Positions 1-6,391 are shown, numbered from the stretch's first letter. The stretch: 6,506 bases of DNA from JBBKWU01 sp037969035 (GCA_037969035.1 JBBKWU010000007.1:1-6506), one strand, 5' to 3'. Notes: generated from the letters alone by a model not told the origin. Translations and numbers: made by a program.

Positions 1-320
1 ATGCTGAATAAATAATTTTAGCCCCCCGATCTCAGAATATCACCCATAACAGTCTATTGTAATAGGGAACCCGTTAAATATCTGAGAATATTAGGTAAAA
101 TTTTAGATGAATTTCATGCCAGAGATTTTACAATCCGTAATAATTTATTTATATCCGCCGACGCGTTTGCAAGAAATTATTAAATGTGACATTAGTGTGA
201 TTTATACAGAAGGCTAATATTTCTGTGAAAAATAGGATGTGATAATAGAAGGTTATCGCCTTATTGCGGCTTTATTAGACCTTGTAAAATAGTAGAGGCA
301 AACAGACTCAAACTGTGCGC
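1..320. other. AT-rich intergenic region, no gene seen
   Basis: This stretch follows the stop codon of the nitric oxide reductase and has no reading frame I would defend on either strand. It is visibly AT-rich. It holds only weak structure: an imperfect inverted repeat at 249-283 (AAGGT/ACCTT outside, GCC/GGC inside), a 6-bp hairpin ACAGAA/TTCTGT around 206-226, and a 4-bp hairpin ACAG/CTGT at 302-316 just after the stop. None is followed by a convincing T-tract on the minus strand, so I cannot name a terminator for the reductase. The left window edge may hold the upstream or downstream flank of another gene that is out of view. Confidence 0.6.
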
Positions 321-2603
321 CTACACGGCCAATTTCTGATGGGTTTTCTTTGGTACGAATGCCCTGAACACAAACCAAACAAATGCAAACACGCCAACAC
401 TAAACACGATATCGCCTGGCACTCTTGCCCAAACCAACGCTTGCATGATCGGGCTGTGTATAAACTCCGCTGAGCGTGCGAAGGAATACCCTTGCTCAAT
501 ACTGATATATGTCTGGAGCACTCCTTGAGGTAATAGCGATAAAAATGTCATCATCGCAAGACCGATATTAAGCGACCAAAATGAAATTTTGATCAATTTC
601 TCGTTCCAGAAAGCTATATTGGTTAGGCCGCGCATACAGTAAAGCGTTAGACCTAATCCGAGCATGCCGTAAACCCCAAACAAGGCGGCATGTCCATGAT
701 TGGCCGTCGTGTTCAGTCCTTGCATGTAATAAAGCGCAATGGGTGGATTGATGAGAAAGCCAAATAGTCCCGCGCCGACCAAATTCCAAAAAAGAACCGC
801 CGCGAAAAACATCAATGGCCAATGGTAGTTATGCTCCCATTCGGCAACATGTTCCATCTTGTGTCGTGTATAGGCCTCAAACCCAACAACCAAAAGGGGG
901 ACGACTTCAAGCGCAGAAATCATGGCTCCCACAGCAATGACTGATGTTGGTGTTCCGCTGAAATACAAATGGTGGAATGTTCCAAGCACTCCGCCAAATA
1001 AGAAGATGATTGTCGCAAACAAGACCATCACCGTGGCGGTTGATGTGCGTAAAATACCCATACGAACAAACAAAAGCGAAATAATTGCTGTGGCAAACAC
1101 CTCGAAGATACCTTCTACCCAAAGATGAACAACCCACCAACGCCAATATTCCATCACAGATATGTGCGTGTGTTGCCCCCACATCAGTCCTGCGGCATAA
1201 AGCAAACCAATCGCAATGGCTGATACAAGCACGAGATAAATCAATGATTTCCCGCCTTTTTCCTGCAAGACAGGCCTCAACGCCCGAACGACCAGACCAA
1301 CCCAAAGAAAGAGGCCGATGGTCAGATAAATCTGCCAGAACCGTCCGAGATCGACATATTCATACCCTTGGTGCCCAAACCAGAAGTTCATTGTAAGATC
1401 GTTAAAGAAGCGGTGGACGGCTGCCCATTGCCCCACAAATGACCCCACAACAATGATGATCAAGCTGAAAAAGAGGAAGTTCACACCGAACCTCTGAAAC
1501 TTTGGATCGCGCCCCCCTAACATGGGAGCAACATACAAACCTGTTGCGAGCCAAGCTGTGGCAATCCAGAGCACGGCGAGTTGCGTGTGCCAAGTCCGCG
1601 TCACAGAGTAAGGCAGATACTCCGCAAATGGCAGGCCATAGAGACCTTGCCCTTCTACGGCATAGTGGGCGGTCACGATTCCAAGCAAGACCTGTCCTAA
1701 AAACATCGCGCAGACAAGCCAAAAATATTTTGCCGTTGCTCGCATGGATGGGGTTATAACCGCCGTGTCCAATATATCCGCTTTGGCGATTCCATCTTCG
1801 GGAATAATTTCCTGCCGCCAAACATCAAACTGTTTCGCATAGTAGGTGATCAACGCACCGGCAGCAGCAAGCAGTAAGAGAACGGACGCAATGCTCCACA
1901 TTAAAACTTCGGTTGTCGGTTTATTGCCAACCAGTGGTTCATGCGGCCAGTTGCTTGTATAGGTAATATCTAAATCTGGGCGATTGGTCGTCGCGCCCCA
2001 CGATGTCCAAAAATAAAAGGCGGCGAGCTGTTTTGCCTCCGCATTTGACAGCAAACCATGAACAGGAAATGCGTAATCACGGCGTAACGCCAGCGCTTCA
2101 GGGTTGCTTCCCTCATAAAGGCTGACATAGTGTTTCTGAACCCGTTTAATGGCCTCGGCGCGCATGTCACTTACCGTTATCGTTCCCGATTCGGGATCGT
2201 AACTATTTGTGCGCATCTCAACCTGTAATGCTGCTTTTTTCAAGGCCATATTCTCCGCTTCGGAGAGACCCTTAATTGGCGATTGCAGCAGAAGTTCAAG
2301 CAGCGTTTCAGCTTCACGATGAAGCCAGTCAGCACTCCAGTCTGGCGCTAGATAGCTGCCATGTCCCCAGATTGAACCTTGCTCCATCCCGCCAATAGAC
2401 TGCCAGACGTTCTGTCCTGTTTGGATGTCATCAAGAGTGTAAAGAACTTCACCAGAAGTTGATGTGACGGCGTTCGGTATCGGGGGTGCTTTTTGGTATA
2501 TTTCCGCACCGAGAAACAGCAAAATGCCGAACATTGTAACCATGCCGACACTCAGAATAATCCATAATCTTTTTATACTAAATGTCTGTCGGTAGGTTTG
2601 CAT
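321..2603 (-). CDS. norB: Quinol-dependent nitric oxide reductase (qNOR, single-subunit NorB)
   Basis: A 760-residue membrane enzyme reducing two NO to N2O with electrons from the quinol pool. It has one N-terminal membrane helix (about 12-33), a periplasmic domain (about 40-230) of the qNOR type with no CxxCH haem-c motif, then a run of hydrophobic helices forming the haem-copper-oxidase-like core. By family alignment from memory, the ligands are all present: H339 and H638 for low-spin haem b, H636 for haem b3, H493, H544 and H545 for the non-haem iron FeB, with E497 (HLWVE) as the FeB glutamate and E566 matching the second conserved core glutamate. The length is normal for qNOR rather than the shorter cytochrome-c-dependent NorB, and no norC is present. 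The ATG start is preceded by AAAGGA at good spacing. It is the last gene of the minus-strand array, with no nirK, nosZ or norQ/D nearby, pointing to NO detoxification. Very sure of family. Confidence 0.96.
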   Translation of the reverse strand: MQTYRQTFSIKRLWIILSVGMVTMFGILLFLGAEIYQKAPPIPNAVTSTSGEVLYTLDDIQTGQNVWQSIGGMEQGSIWGHGSYLAPDWSADWLHREAETLLELLLQSPIKGLSEAENMALKKAALQVEMRTNSYDPESGTITVSDMRAEAIKRVQKHYVSLYEGSNPEALALRRDYAFPVHGLLSNAEAKQLAAFYFWTSWGATTNRPDLDITYTSNWPHEPLVGNKPTTEVLMWSIASVLLLLAAAGALITYYAKQFDVWRQEIIPEDGIAKADILDTAVITPSMRATAKYFWLVCAMFLGQVLLGIVTAHYAVEGQGLYGLPFAEYLPYSVTRTWHTQLAVLWIATAWLATGLYVAPMLGGRDPKFQRFGVNFLFFSLIIIVVGSFVGQWAAVHRFFNDLTMNFWFGHQGYEYVDLGRFWQIYLTIGLFLWVGLVVRALRPVLQEKGGKSLIYLVLVSAIAIGLLYAAGLMWGQHTHISVMEYWRWWVVHLWVEGIFEVFATAIISLLFVRMGILRTSTATVMVLFATIIFLFGGVLGTFHHLYFSGTPTSVIAVGAMISALEVVPLLVVGFEAYTRHKMEHVAEWEHNYHWPLMFFAAVLFWNLVGAGLFGFLINPPIALYYMQGLNTTANHGHAALFGVYGMLGLGLTLYCMRGLTNIAFWNEKLIKISFWSLNIGLAMMTFLSLLPQGVLQTYISIEQGYSFARSAEFIHSPIMQALVWARVPGDIVFSVGVFAFVWFVFRAFVPKKTHQKLAV

Positions 2604-2671
2604 ATTTTGTTCCTTTACGCGTTAAAATAGTCCGTAGACTTCCTGCCAAGGGAACCAAAAACTTTTGCAAT

Positions 2672-2677
2672 ATTATA
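2672..2677 (-). promoter_or_regulatory. Candidate -10 element of the nitric oxide reductase gene
   Basis: The minus strand reads TATAAT here, about 70 bp before the reductase ATG, which would give a leader of roughly 60 nt. At a 17-bp spacing the -35 position reads CGAATC, which is far from TTGACA, so if this promoter is real it probably depends on an activator. I see no FNR/CRP-type TTGAT-N4-ATCAA box at the usual -41.5 position. A perfect -10 match can also occur by chance in AT-rich DNA. Confidence 0.4.
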
Positions 2678-2718
2678 AGGCCAGCAAAATCTGGGATTCG
2701 CACAGTGTTTCTAAACTT

Positions 2719-2851
2719 GTGCTTACGATAGCGAGTATGCCCTGTGATGATGCCAGTAGAGCGGCTTTACAGAGAAAGCATCAGTGTCAATATCATTCGG
2801 ATATTGACTGTTGTTGCACACATCCCACCACAGAGCAACAACCGTAAGCAC
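2719..2851. other. Nested inverted repeats, possible four-way-junction RNA
   Basis: The gap between the sigma factor and the reductase holds four compatible inverted repeats. The outer pair is GTGCTTACG (2719-2727) with CGTAAGCAC (2843-2851), 9 bp perfect. Inside lie GTCAATATC/GATATTGAC (2786-2794/2800-2808, 9 bp, 5-nt loop), GTTGTTGC/GCAACAAC (2810-2817/2835-2842, 8 bp, 17-nt loop) and a weaker one at 2737-2781 (ATGC/GCAT, with GCC/GGC inside). Read on the minus strand, the last stem grows to 7 bp with two G-U pairs, and the helices abut with 0 and 1 unpaired nt, as in structured RNA. No T-tract follows on either strand, so it is not a simple terminator. The 23-bp palindrome at 2786-2808 could alternatively be a protein operator. 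Class and strand are unknown to me. Confidence 0.4.
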
Positions 2852-2862
2852 TTCGCCAATTA

Positions 2863-3450
2863 TTAAGACGCCAGCCCTTGAAGCCTTTCATGCGCAATAT
2901 AGGCAGGGATCGACGGCATGTCTTGGTTTGCCGCTCGCTTTAAAGCCAACGCAGAAACGTTTGAGGGTTGGTGTGGTGTGTCCATAATAAAGTTTAATTG
3001 TTCGCGCGCACGGTGTAGACGTGATCTTACGGTGCCTTCGGGGATTTGTAACATCTCAGCAACTTCTTGATATGCGTAACCTTCTATGCAGACCAGAACA
3101 AGAATATTGCGATGATCCTCGCTTAGTCTCATCATAGCTTTTTGAACATCTGTGAATTCGGCGTTGATATACTGTGTCGGCTCTGTAACTTGTTTTTGTA
3201 AAAAAGGCTCAGGATCATATTGGGTTTCAAATTTTATTTTACGACGATAGCCTGTGACAAACAGATTATACATGATCTTTGATGTCCAGCTAAACAGGTT
3301 TGAACCATCCTCAAAATGATCTGATTTTTCAAGAGCGCGGAGGCAAGTAGATTGAACCAAATCATCTGCATCCGCCGAATTCCGTGTAAGGCGAAGAGCA
3401 AATTTGTGTAATTTTCCAGTTTCTGCAACTAGGGCGTTTTGGGCGAACAT
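2863..3450 (-). CDS. ECF-family RNA polymerase sigma factor, EcfG-like
   Basis: A 195-residue sigma-70-family factor of the extracytoplasmic-function type, which directs core RNA polymerase to a stress regulon. Region 2 spans about 10-72 (ALRLTRNSADADDLVQ, then NLFSWTSKIMYNLF and YRRK) and region 4 about 100-152 (LSEDHRNILVLVCIEGYAY, then the recognition-helix segment IPEGTVRSRLHRAR). The wording is closest to alphaproteobacterial EcfG general-stress sigma factors and related groups. The ATG at 3450 is chosen because GGAG lies 7 nt before it and region 2 begins soon after. A longer frame to 3597 would add 49 unrelated residues across the upstream terminator T-tract. No anti-sigma (NepR-like), PhyR or zinc-binding anti-sigma gene is adjacent. 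The C-terminal tail (about 157-195) extends beyond region 4 and matches no domain I know. No GGAAC-type EcfG promoter is seen upstream. Confidence 0.9.
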   Translation of the reverse strand: MFAQNALVAETGKLHKFALRLTRNSADADDLVQSTCLRALEKSDHFEDGSNLFSWTSKIMYNLFVTGYRRKIKFETQYDPEPFLQKQVTEPTQYINAEFTDVQKAMMRLSEDHRNILVLVCIEGYAYQEVAEMLQIPEGTVRSRLHRAREQLNFIMDTPHQPSNVSALALKRAANQDMPSIPAYIAHERLQGLAS

Positions 3451-3548
3451 ATAATCTCCAGTTAGGTGGTTTGTGTGCGTAATCCAGACAGTAAAGATGC
3501 GCGCATTGTGAAGCGATGCGGAAAAGTATGGGATGTATATTATTTGCG

Positions 3549-3566
3549 TAAGGATTGTGGAGGACG
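3549..3566 (-). promoter_or_regulatory. Shared upstream element, copy before the sigma-factor gene
   Basis: The minus strand contains CACAATCCTTA beginning 109 bp before the sigma-factor start. The 18-bp block CGTCCTCCACAATCCTTA matches the block upstream of the lipoprotein gene (5317-5334) at 15 of 18 positions. Further matches follow at identical spacing (CnTCCC, then C-N2-TTCC-N2-AT). It is inferred to be a regulator site or part of a shared promoter; which protein binds is unknown. Confidence 0.35.
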
Positions 3567-3579
3567 TATGAGCGCATAT

Positions 3580-3611
3580 AAAAAAACCGCCCAGCACAGG
3601 GCTGAACGGTT
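3580..3611 (-). terminator. Rho-independent terminator of the CsbD-like gene
   Basis: On the minus strand an 11-bp stem, AACCGTTCAGC with GCTGGGCGGTT (two G-U pairs), closes a 5-nt loop and runs into a T-tract of eight. It starts 28 nt after the CsbD-like stop codon, and so separates this gene from the sigma-factor gene downstream. Confidence 0.9.
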
Positions 3612-3639
3612 ATTCGGGGAAAGCGTAATATTTTATTAA

Positions 3640-3894
3640 CTACGCTGCTTTTGCTGTGCCACAACAGCCAGAAGCTTTTTCAAGTTCCTTCATTTTCTTT
3701 TGGGCATCTTCTTTAGAAACATGTGCTTTTTCTTTTAGCTTGGCAAAGAACTCTTCGCGTTTTCCATCATAAAGTTTGATGTCTGTGTCGCTAAGGCCGC
3801 TCCAAGTTTCTTTGATTTTTTTGTGAAGCTTTTCGCTGCTTTCTTTTGAATTTTGGCCTTTGTTCATTTCCTGAGGTTTATTTTTGTTTTCCAT
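3640..3894 (-). CDS. CsbD-like small stress protein
   Basis: An 84-residue, highly charged, lysine/glutamate-rich cytoplasmic protein. Residues about 21-72 carry the CsbD-family pattern: a lysine-rich helix leading to KETWSGLSDTDI, then the hallmark DGKREE (43-48), then KLKEKAHVSKEDAQKKM. CsbD proteins are general-stress-induced in many bacteria (sigma-B-controlled in Bacillus); the molecular role is not established. The ATG at 3894 is preceded by AAGGAG with 6-nt spacing, a near-ideal site, so a 13-residue longer frame to 3933 is rejected. The gene is monocistronic, between the CBS operon terminator and its own terminator. The unusual point is the C-terminal tail SGCCGTAKAA with an adjacent Cys pair (77-78), which I do not associate with the family. 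Its position next to an ECF sigma factor fits a stress regulon, but that is inference. Confidence 0.88.
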   Translation of the reverse strand: MENKNKPQEMNKGQNSKESSEKLHKKIKETWSGLSDTDIKLYDGKREEFFAKLKEKAHVSKEDAQKKMKELEKASGCCGTAKAA

Positions 3895-4026
3895 GATGAT
3901 CTCCTTGATCTTCGGGTTTATATAAATCTGCAAACCTACAGATCCAGATAATGTTGTCGCAAATGCCGTATAACAATTCGATATACATTCGGTCTGGCGT
4001 TATAAGGAAGCCATAAGGTAGACGCT

Positions 4027-4062
4027 AAAAAGCCCTGTCACTATTATGAAACAGGGCTTTTT
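4027..4062 (-). terminator. Rho-independent terminator of the lipoprotein-CBS operon
   Basis: A perfect 12-bp stem, AAAAAGCCCTGT with ACAGGGCTTTTT, encloses a 12-nt loop and lies 32 bp after the CBS-protein stop. The A- and T-runs at the two stem ends make it potentially bidirectional, but no plus-strand gene needs it here. A smaller hairpin (ATCTCT/AGAGAT, 4071-4086) lies between the stop codon and this terminator. Confidence 0.9.
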
Positions 4063-4093
4063 CTATTCTTATCTCTAGTCAGAGATGGTTGTT

Positions 4094-4546
4094 TTATTTC
4101 GCTGCGGCGTGCGTGGTTTGCGGCGGCACAGCGCATATATGCCCCAGAGCTTTACCACAAATGAGATAATGTTGATCCGTGGAGTGCGTCGCCATATCGC
4201 CGAGCGATATAATGCCAACAAGCCGTTTGTCTTTATCCAAAACAGGTAAACGACGCACTTTGTTATTCGTCATGTTAAGTGCGACATCTTCCATCTCATC
4301 ACTATCACGGCAATACAGGATCTCTTTTGTCATGACTTGTTCGGCCTTTGTTTCCGCAGGGTGATGAGATTCCGCGACACAACGCAACGCTAGATCACGA
4401 TCTGTAATCACGCCGACCAATTTATCGTCTTTGGCAACAAGAATGCTGCCGCAATCACTTTTTTGCATTTTTTTGGCAACTTCGTGAAGAAGGGCGTCAG
4501 GAGAAACGATTTCTACGTTTTTGCTCATAATGTCTTTGATTTTCAT
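4094..4546 (-). CDS. Two-CBS-domain protein
   Basis: A 150-residue soluble protein made almost wholly of a CBS pair (Bateman module), a fold that typically binds adenine nucleotides or related ligands. CBS1 (about 1-57) opens with IKDIMSKNVEIVSPD and closes with VGVITDRDLALR. CBS2 (about 68-124) opens with AEQVMTKE and closes with VGIISLGDMA. The G-x-I-[ST]-x-x-D endings (T48/D51 and S114/D117) are the usual ribose/phosphate-contacting positions. There is no fused enzyme, transporter or DNA-binding domain, so the partner is unknown. The short tail (125-150) contains two Cys (130, 138). ATG with AAAGGA upstream. It lies 27 bp after the OmpA-domain lipoprotein gene with no terminator between, so the two are probably one transcript. 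Stand-alone CBS pairs of this kind are common in alphaproteobacteria. Family is certain; ligand and function are not. Confidence 0.93.
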   Translation of the reverse strand: MKIKDIMSKNVEIVSPDALLHEVAKKMQKSDCGSILVAKDDKLVGVITDRDLALRCVAESHHPAETKAEQVMTKEILYCRDSDEMEDVALNMTNNKVRRLPVLDKDKRLVGIISLGDMATHSTDQHYLICGKALGHICAVPPQTTHAAAK

Positions 4547-4573
4547 TTTGTGGTCCTTTTTGTATTAGGGTTT

Positions 4574-5230
4574 CTAGCGACGGAAGTCGATAACAACACG
4601 ACGGTTTTCTTGAAGTTTCACACCATCGGCTGTTTTTACGGCTTGTTGATATTCACCGCGGGCTTCACGATCTAATACACGATTTTCAATGCCACGTTTC
4701 AGCAGAGCAGCAGAAACTGTTTGTTCACGCTGGCGAGATAGAGTTTGGTTGTAGTCTGCTTTACCTGCGCTATCGGTATAGCCAGTAACGGTGACTTGCT
4801 TCGGATTATATTTGCTGATTTCTTGTGCAATACGGTCAAGCGTTGCTTGCTCGTTGCCGCGAATGTTTGACTTATCGTAGTCAAAAAGAATGGTGTATGT
4901 ACTGACGATTGGCAATACAGTTTTTTGCTGAGTGGTTGTTGTTGTCACAGCGTTATAGGTAATAACTTCTTCTTCCGTTACGTCTTCAATGCAGCCTTCG
5001 ACATAATTGCGCGGGATTTTACGGTATTGTTGGCATGGCTCTCTTTGCTCATACTTATCGTATGATTCACCATCCATATGGTCTTCGACATGATTTTGGT
5101 GCGTGTAATTGCTTTGGGCTATTTCTGGTCTAGGCGTGTAGCGCGGGCCAGAAGAATTGGACATGTTATAAGTAGAACAGCCTCCCAACGTCAGGGCGAT
5201 CGTACATAACATCATTGTTTTGGTTTTCAT
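4574..5230 (-). CDS. OmpA-domain (peptidoglycan-associated) lipoprotein
   Basis: A 218-residue envelope protein. The signal peptide (1-17) ends in a lipobox LGGC with C18 as the predicted lipidated residue; S19 at +2 fits sorting to the outer membrane. A low-complexity linker (about 19-108), rich in polar and acidic residues, contains one Cys pair (C66, C80) that could form a disulfide, and a run of five Thr. The OmpA-like domain fills about 110-218: ILFDYDKSNI, then VTVTGYTDSAG and NQTLSRQREQTV, with D153 and R168 at the positions that grip diaminopimelate in peptidoglycan. It should tether the outer membrane to the wall. It is not Pal of the Tol-Pal system by context, since no tolB or ybgF is adjacent. 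The start is set by the signal peptide; the ribosome site is weak (GAAAG). First gene of a probable operon with the CBS protein. Confidence 0.92.
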   Translation of the reverse strand: MKTKTMMLCTIALTLGGCSTYNMSNSSGPRYTPRPEIAQSNYTHQNHVEDHMDGESYDKYEQREPCQQYRKIPRNYVEGCIEDVTEEEVITYNAVTTTTTQQKTVLPIVSTYTILFDYDKSNIRGNEQATLDRIAQEISKYNPKQVTVTGYTDSAGKADYNQTLSRQREQTVSAALLKRGIENRVLDREARGEYQQAVKTADGVKLQENRRVVIDFRR

Positions 5231-5316
5231 GGTGGTTTCTTTCTTTTATAGAGTTTGAAGAAACCGAACATGACAAATGCCACATCAGGAAGCGATAGGG
5301 AAGGCGCCCAAGGATA

Positions 5317-5334
5317 TAAGGATTGTGTAAGGCG
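5317..5334 (-). promoter_or_regulatory. Shared upstream element, copy before the lipoprotein gene
   Basis: The minus strand reads CGCCTTACACAATCCTTA, with the CACAATCCTTA core beginning 97 bp before the lipoprotein ATG. It matches the block upstream of the sigma-factor gene (3549-3566) at 15 of 18 positions, with the same downstream spaced matches. Inferred to be a shared regulatory site. It sits just after the end of the response-regulator gene. Confidence 0.35.
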
Positions 5335-5346
5335 CGGTGCGCGTGA

Positions 5347-6204
5347 CTAAGCCAAAACCTTTAGCAAGCCTTTATCGTGAAGCGGTGCAATCTCTGCGAT
5401 TTCCATACGATAACCAATGCCCGCTTCGGTAACAATGCGCACAGGAATGGACGGGTCTATTTCAATTTTCTCACGGATCTGGCCGATGAAAACGCGCAGA
5501 TATTGTGTGTCATCGCCATGCGCATCGCCCCATACATCTTTAAGAATATCCCGATGCGAGAGCATCTTACCGCGATGAACCATAAAATAGCGCAGGAGAT
5601 TATATTCTTTGGGGGTGAAGTCTATAAGATCGTCATCAAGAAACACCTCATGGCGTACCAAGTCTATCCGCAAGGGACCGTTGACCAATTCTGGCTCACC
5701 AGTTTCCTTGATGGCTGATGAACGTAGTGAGGCATTGATACGCGCCCGTAGGACATCGGCGCTGAAAGGCTTAATCACATAATCATCCGCGCCCCTGTTC
5801 AGGGCTTCGACAACATCGCTATCTTCTGCGCGGGCAGACAGGATAATGATAGGTACTTCCGACCATTCACGCAGCGCCGTCATCACATCAAGGCCCTGCA
5901 TATCAGGGAGATTGAGGTCTAAAAGAACCAAATCAGGTTTTGTGGAGACAGCGAGGCGCGTGGCCTGCTTGCCTGTAAGGCAATCGACCAGAGTAAAATC
6001 TGCATCATCCAGAACGATGCTCATCATTTTTTGCGTTTGCAGATCTGAGTCAACCACAAGGATCGTGTTTTTCTTTTTGTTCAAAATATACCAAGACCGC
6101 GCCAGCTCATCTTGCAGCGCATGTAAAAATTGTGGGATTGCTGACAGCCCTTCTTGTAACACACTATCCTTACATATAGTAGCGTTAACTTCGGGAGGCA
6201 TCAT
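5347..6204 (-). CDS. OmpR/KdpE-type response regulator with N-terminal extension
   Basis: A 285-residue two-component DNA-binding regulator when begun at ATG 6204. The receiver domain starts near residue 46 (NTILVVDSD) and has phosphoacceptor D96 (LVLLDLNLP), S123 (ILSAR) and K145 (YVIKPF). A winged-helix domain of the OmpR family fills about 175-268; its segments DFTPKEYNLLRYF, YLRVFIGQIREKIE and TEAGIGYRM are closest to KdpE. Two things are odd: the pocket reads D-S-D where D-D-E is usual, and about 45 residues precede the receiver. The start is uncertain: the frame opens at TTG 6234, ATG 6204 has AGG about 8 nt before it, and a TTG at 6084 would give a conventional 245-residue protein but lacks a good ribosome site. 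No histidine kinase or kdpFABC genes are nearby, so potassium control is not implied. Confidence 0.9.
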   Translation of the reverse strand: MMPPEVNATICKDSVLQEGLSAIPQFLHALQDELARSWYILNKKKNTILVVDSDLQTQKMMSIVLDDADFTLVDCLTGKQATRLAVSTKPDLVLLDLNLPDMQGLDVMTALREWSEVPIIILSARAEDSDVVEALNRGADDYVIKPFSADVLRARINASLRSSAIKETGEPELVNGPLRIDLVRHEVFLDDDLIDFTPKEYNLLRYFMVHRGKMLSHRDILKDVWGDAHGDDTQYLRVFIGQIREKIEIDPSIPVRIVTEAGIGYRMEIAEIAPLHDKGLLKVLA

Positions 6205-6380
6205 ACTATGCCTATTGCAAAACACCCATCTCAACTTAGCGCCTAAAAACGAAGCGTTCCTGCGCTCGTATTCTTCTTATCCAGCACATACAAAAAACAA
6301 ACACGTTACCCCATGCGCACCCCAACCCATTTCAAGATTTTGGCTCTCGGACAACAATGTCTATAAATTATTGATTTTAA

Positions 6381-6391
6381 ATGAAAAAAAT
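6381..6391 (-). terminator. T-tract directly after the tRNA
   Basis: The minus strand continues from the tRNA CCA end into ATTTTTTTCATT. Seven T residues right after the GC-rich T-arm and acceptor stem could act as an intrinsic terminator for the tRNA transcript, separating it from the response regulator. There is no separate dedicated hairpin, so this is a moderate inference. Confidence 0.4.

Noticed and set aside
1402..1821. Long secondary frames on both strands inside the NO reductase gene
   Set aside because: All overlap the intact qNOR frame, whose catalytic ligands are complete, and show no protein family signal.
2650..2680. GGAAC motif resembling the -35 of EcfG-dependent promoters
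   Set aside because: It is on the plus strand with no GTT at 16-19 bp, and no plus-strand gene I trust follows. The other GGAAC occurrences (near 65 on the plus strand and in the reductase ribosome site) also lack the -10 half.
2664..2687. Sigma-54-like promoter before the NO reductase (TGGCC ... TTGCA on the minus strand)
   Set aside because: The GG and GC elements are two bases too far apart for the invariant -24/-12 spacing, and a perfect TATAAT lies between them; no NorR gene or GT-N7-AC site is present.
2719..2851. Integron attC site or miniature transposon
   Set aside because: The ends do not match the RYYYAAC/GTTRRRY core sites, the possible target duplication is only TT, and there is no integrase, transposase or second copy in the window.
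5245..5250. TATAAA on the minus strand as -10 of the lipoprotein gene
   Set aside because: It would leave a leader of only about 8 nt and the TTGTCA upstream is 20 bp away; neither fits a normal promoter well.
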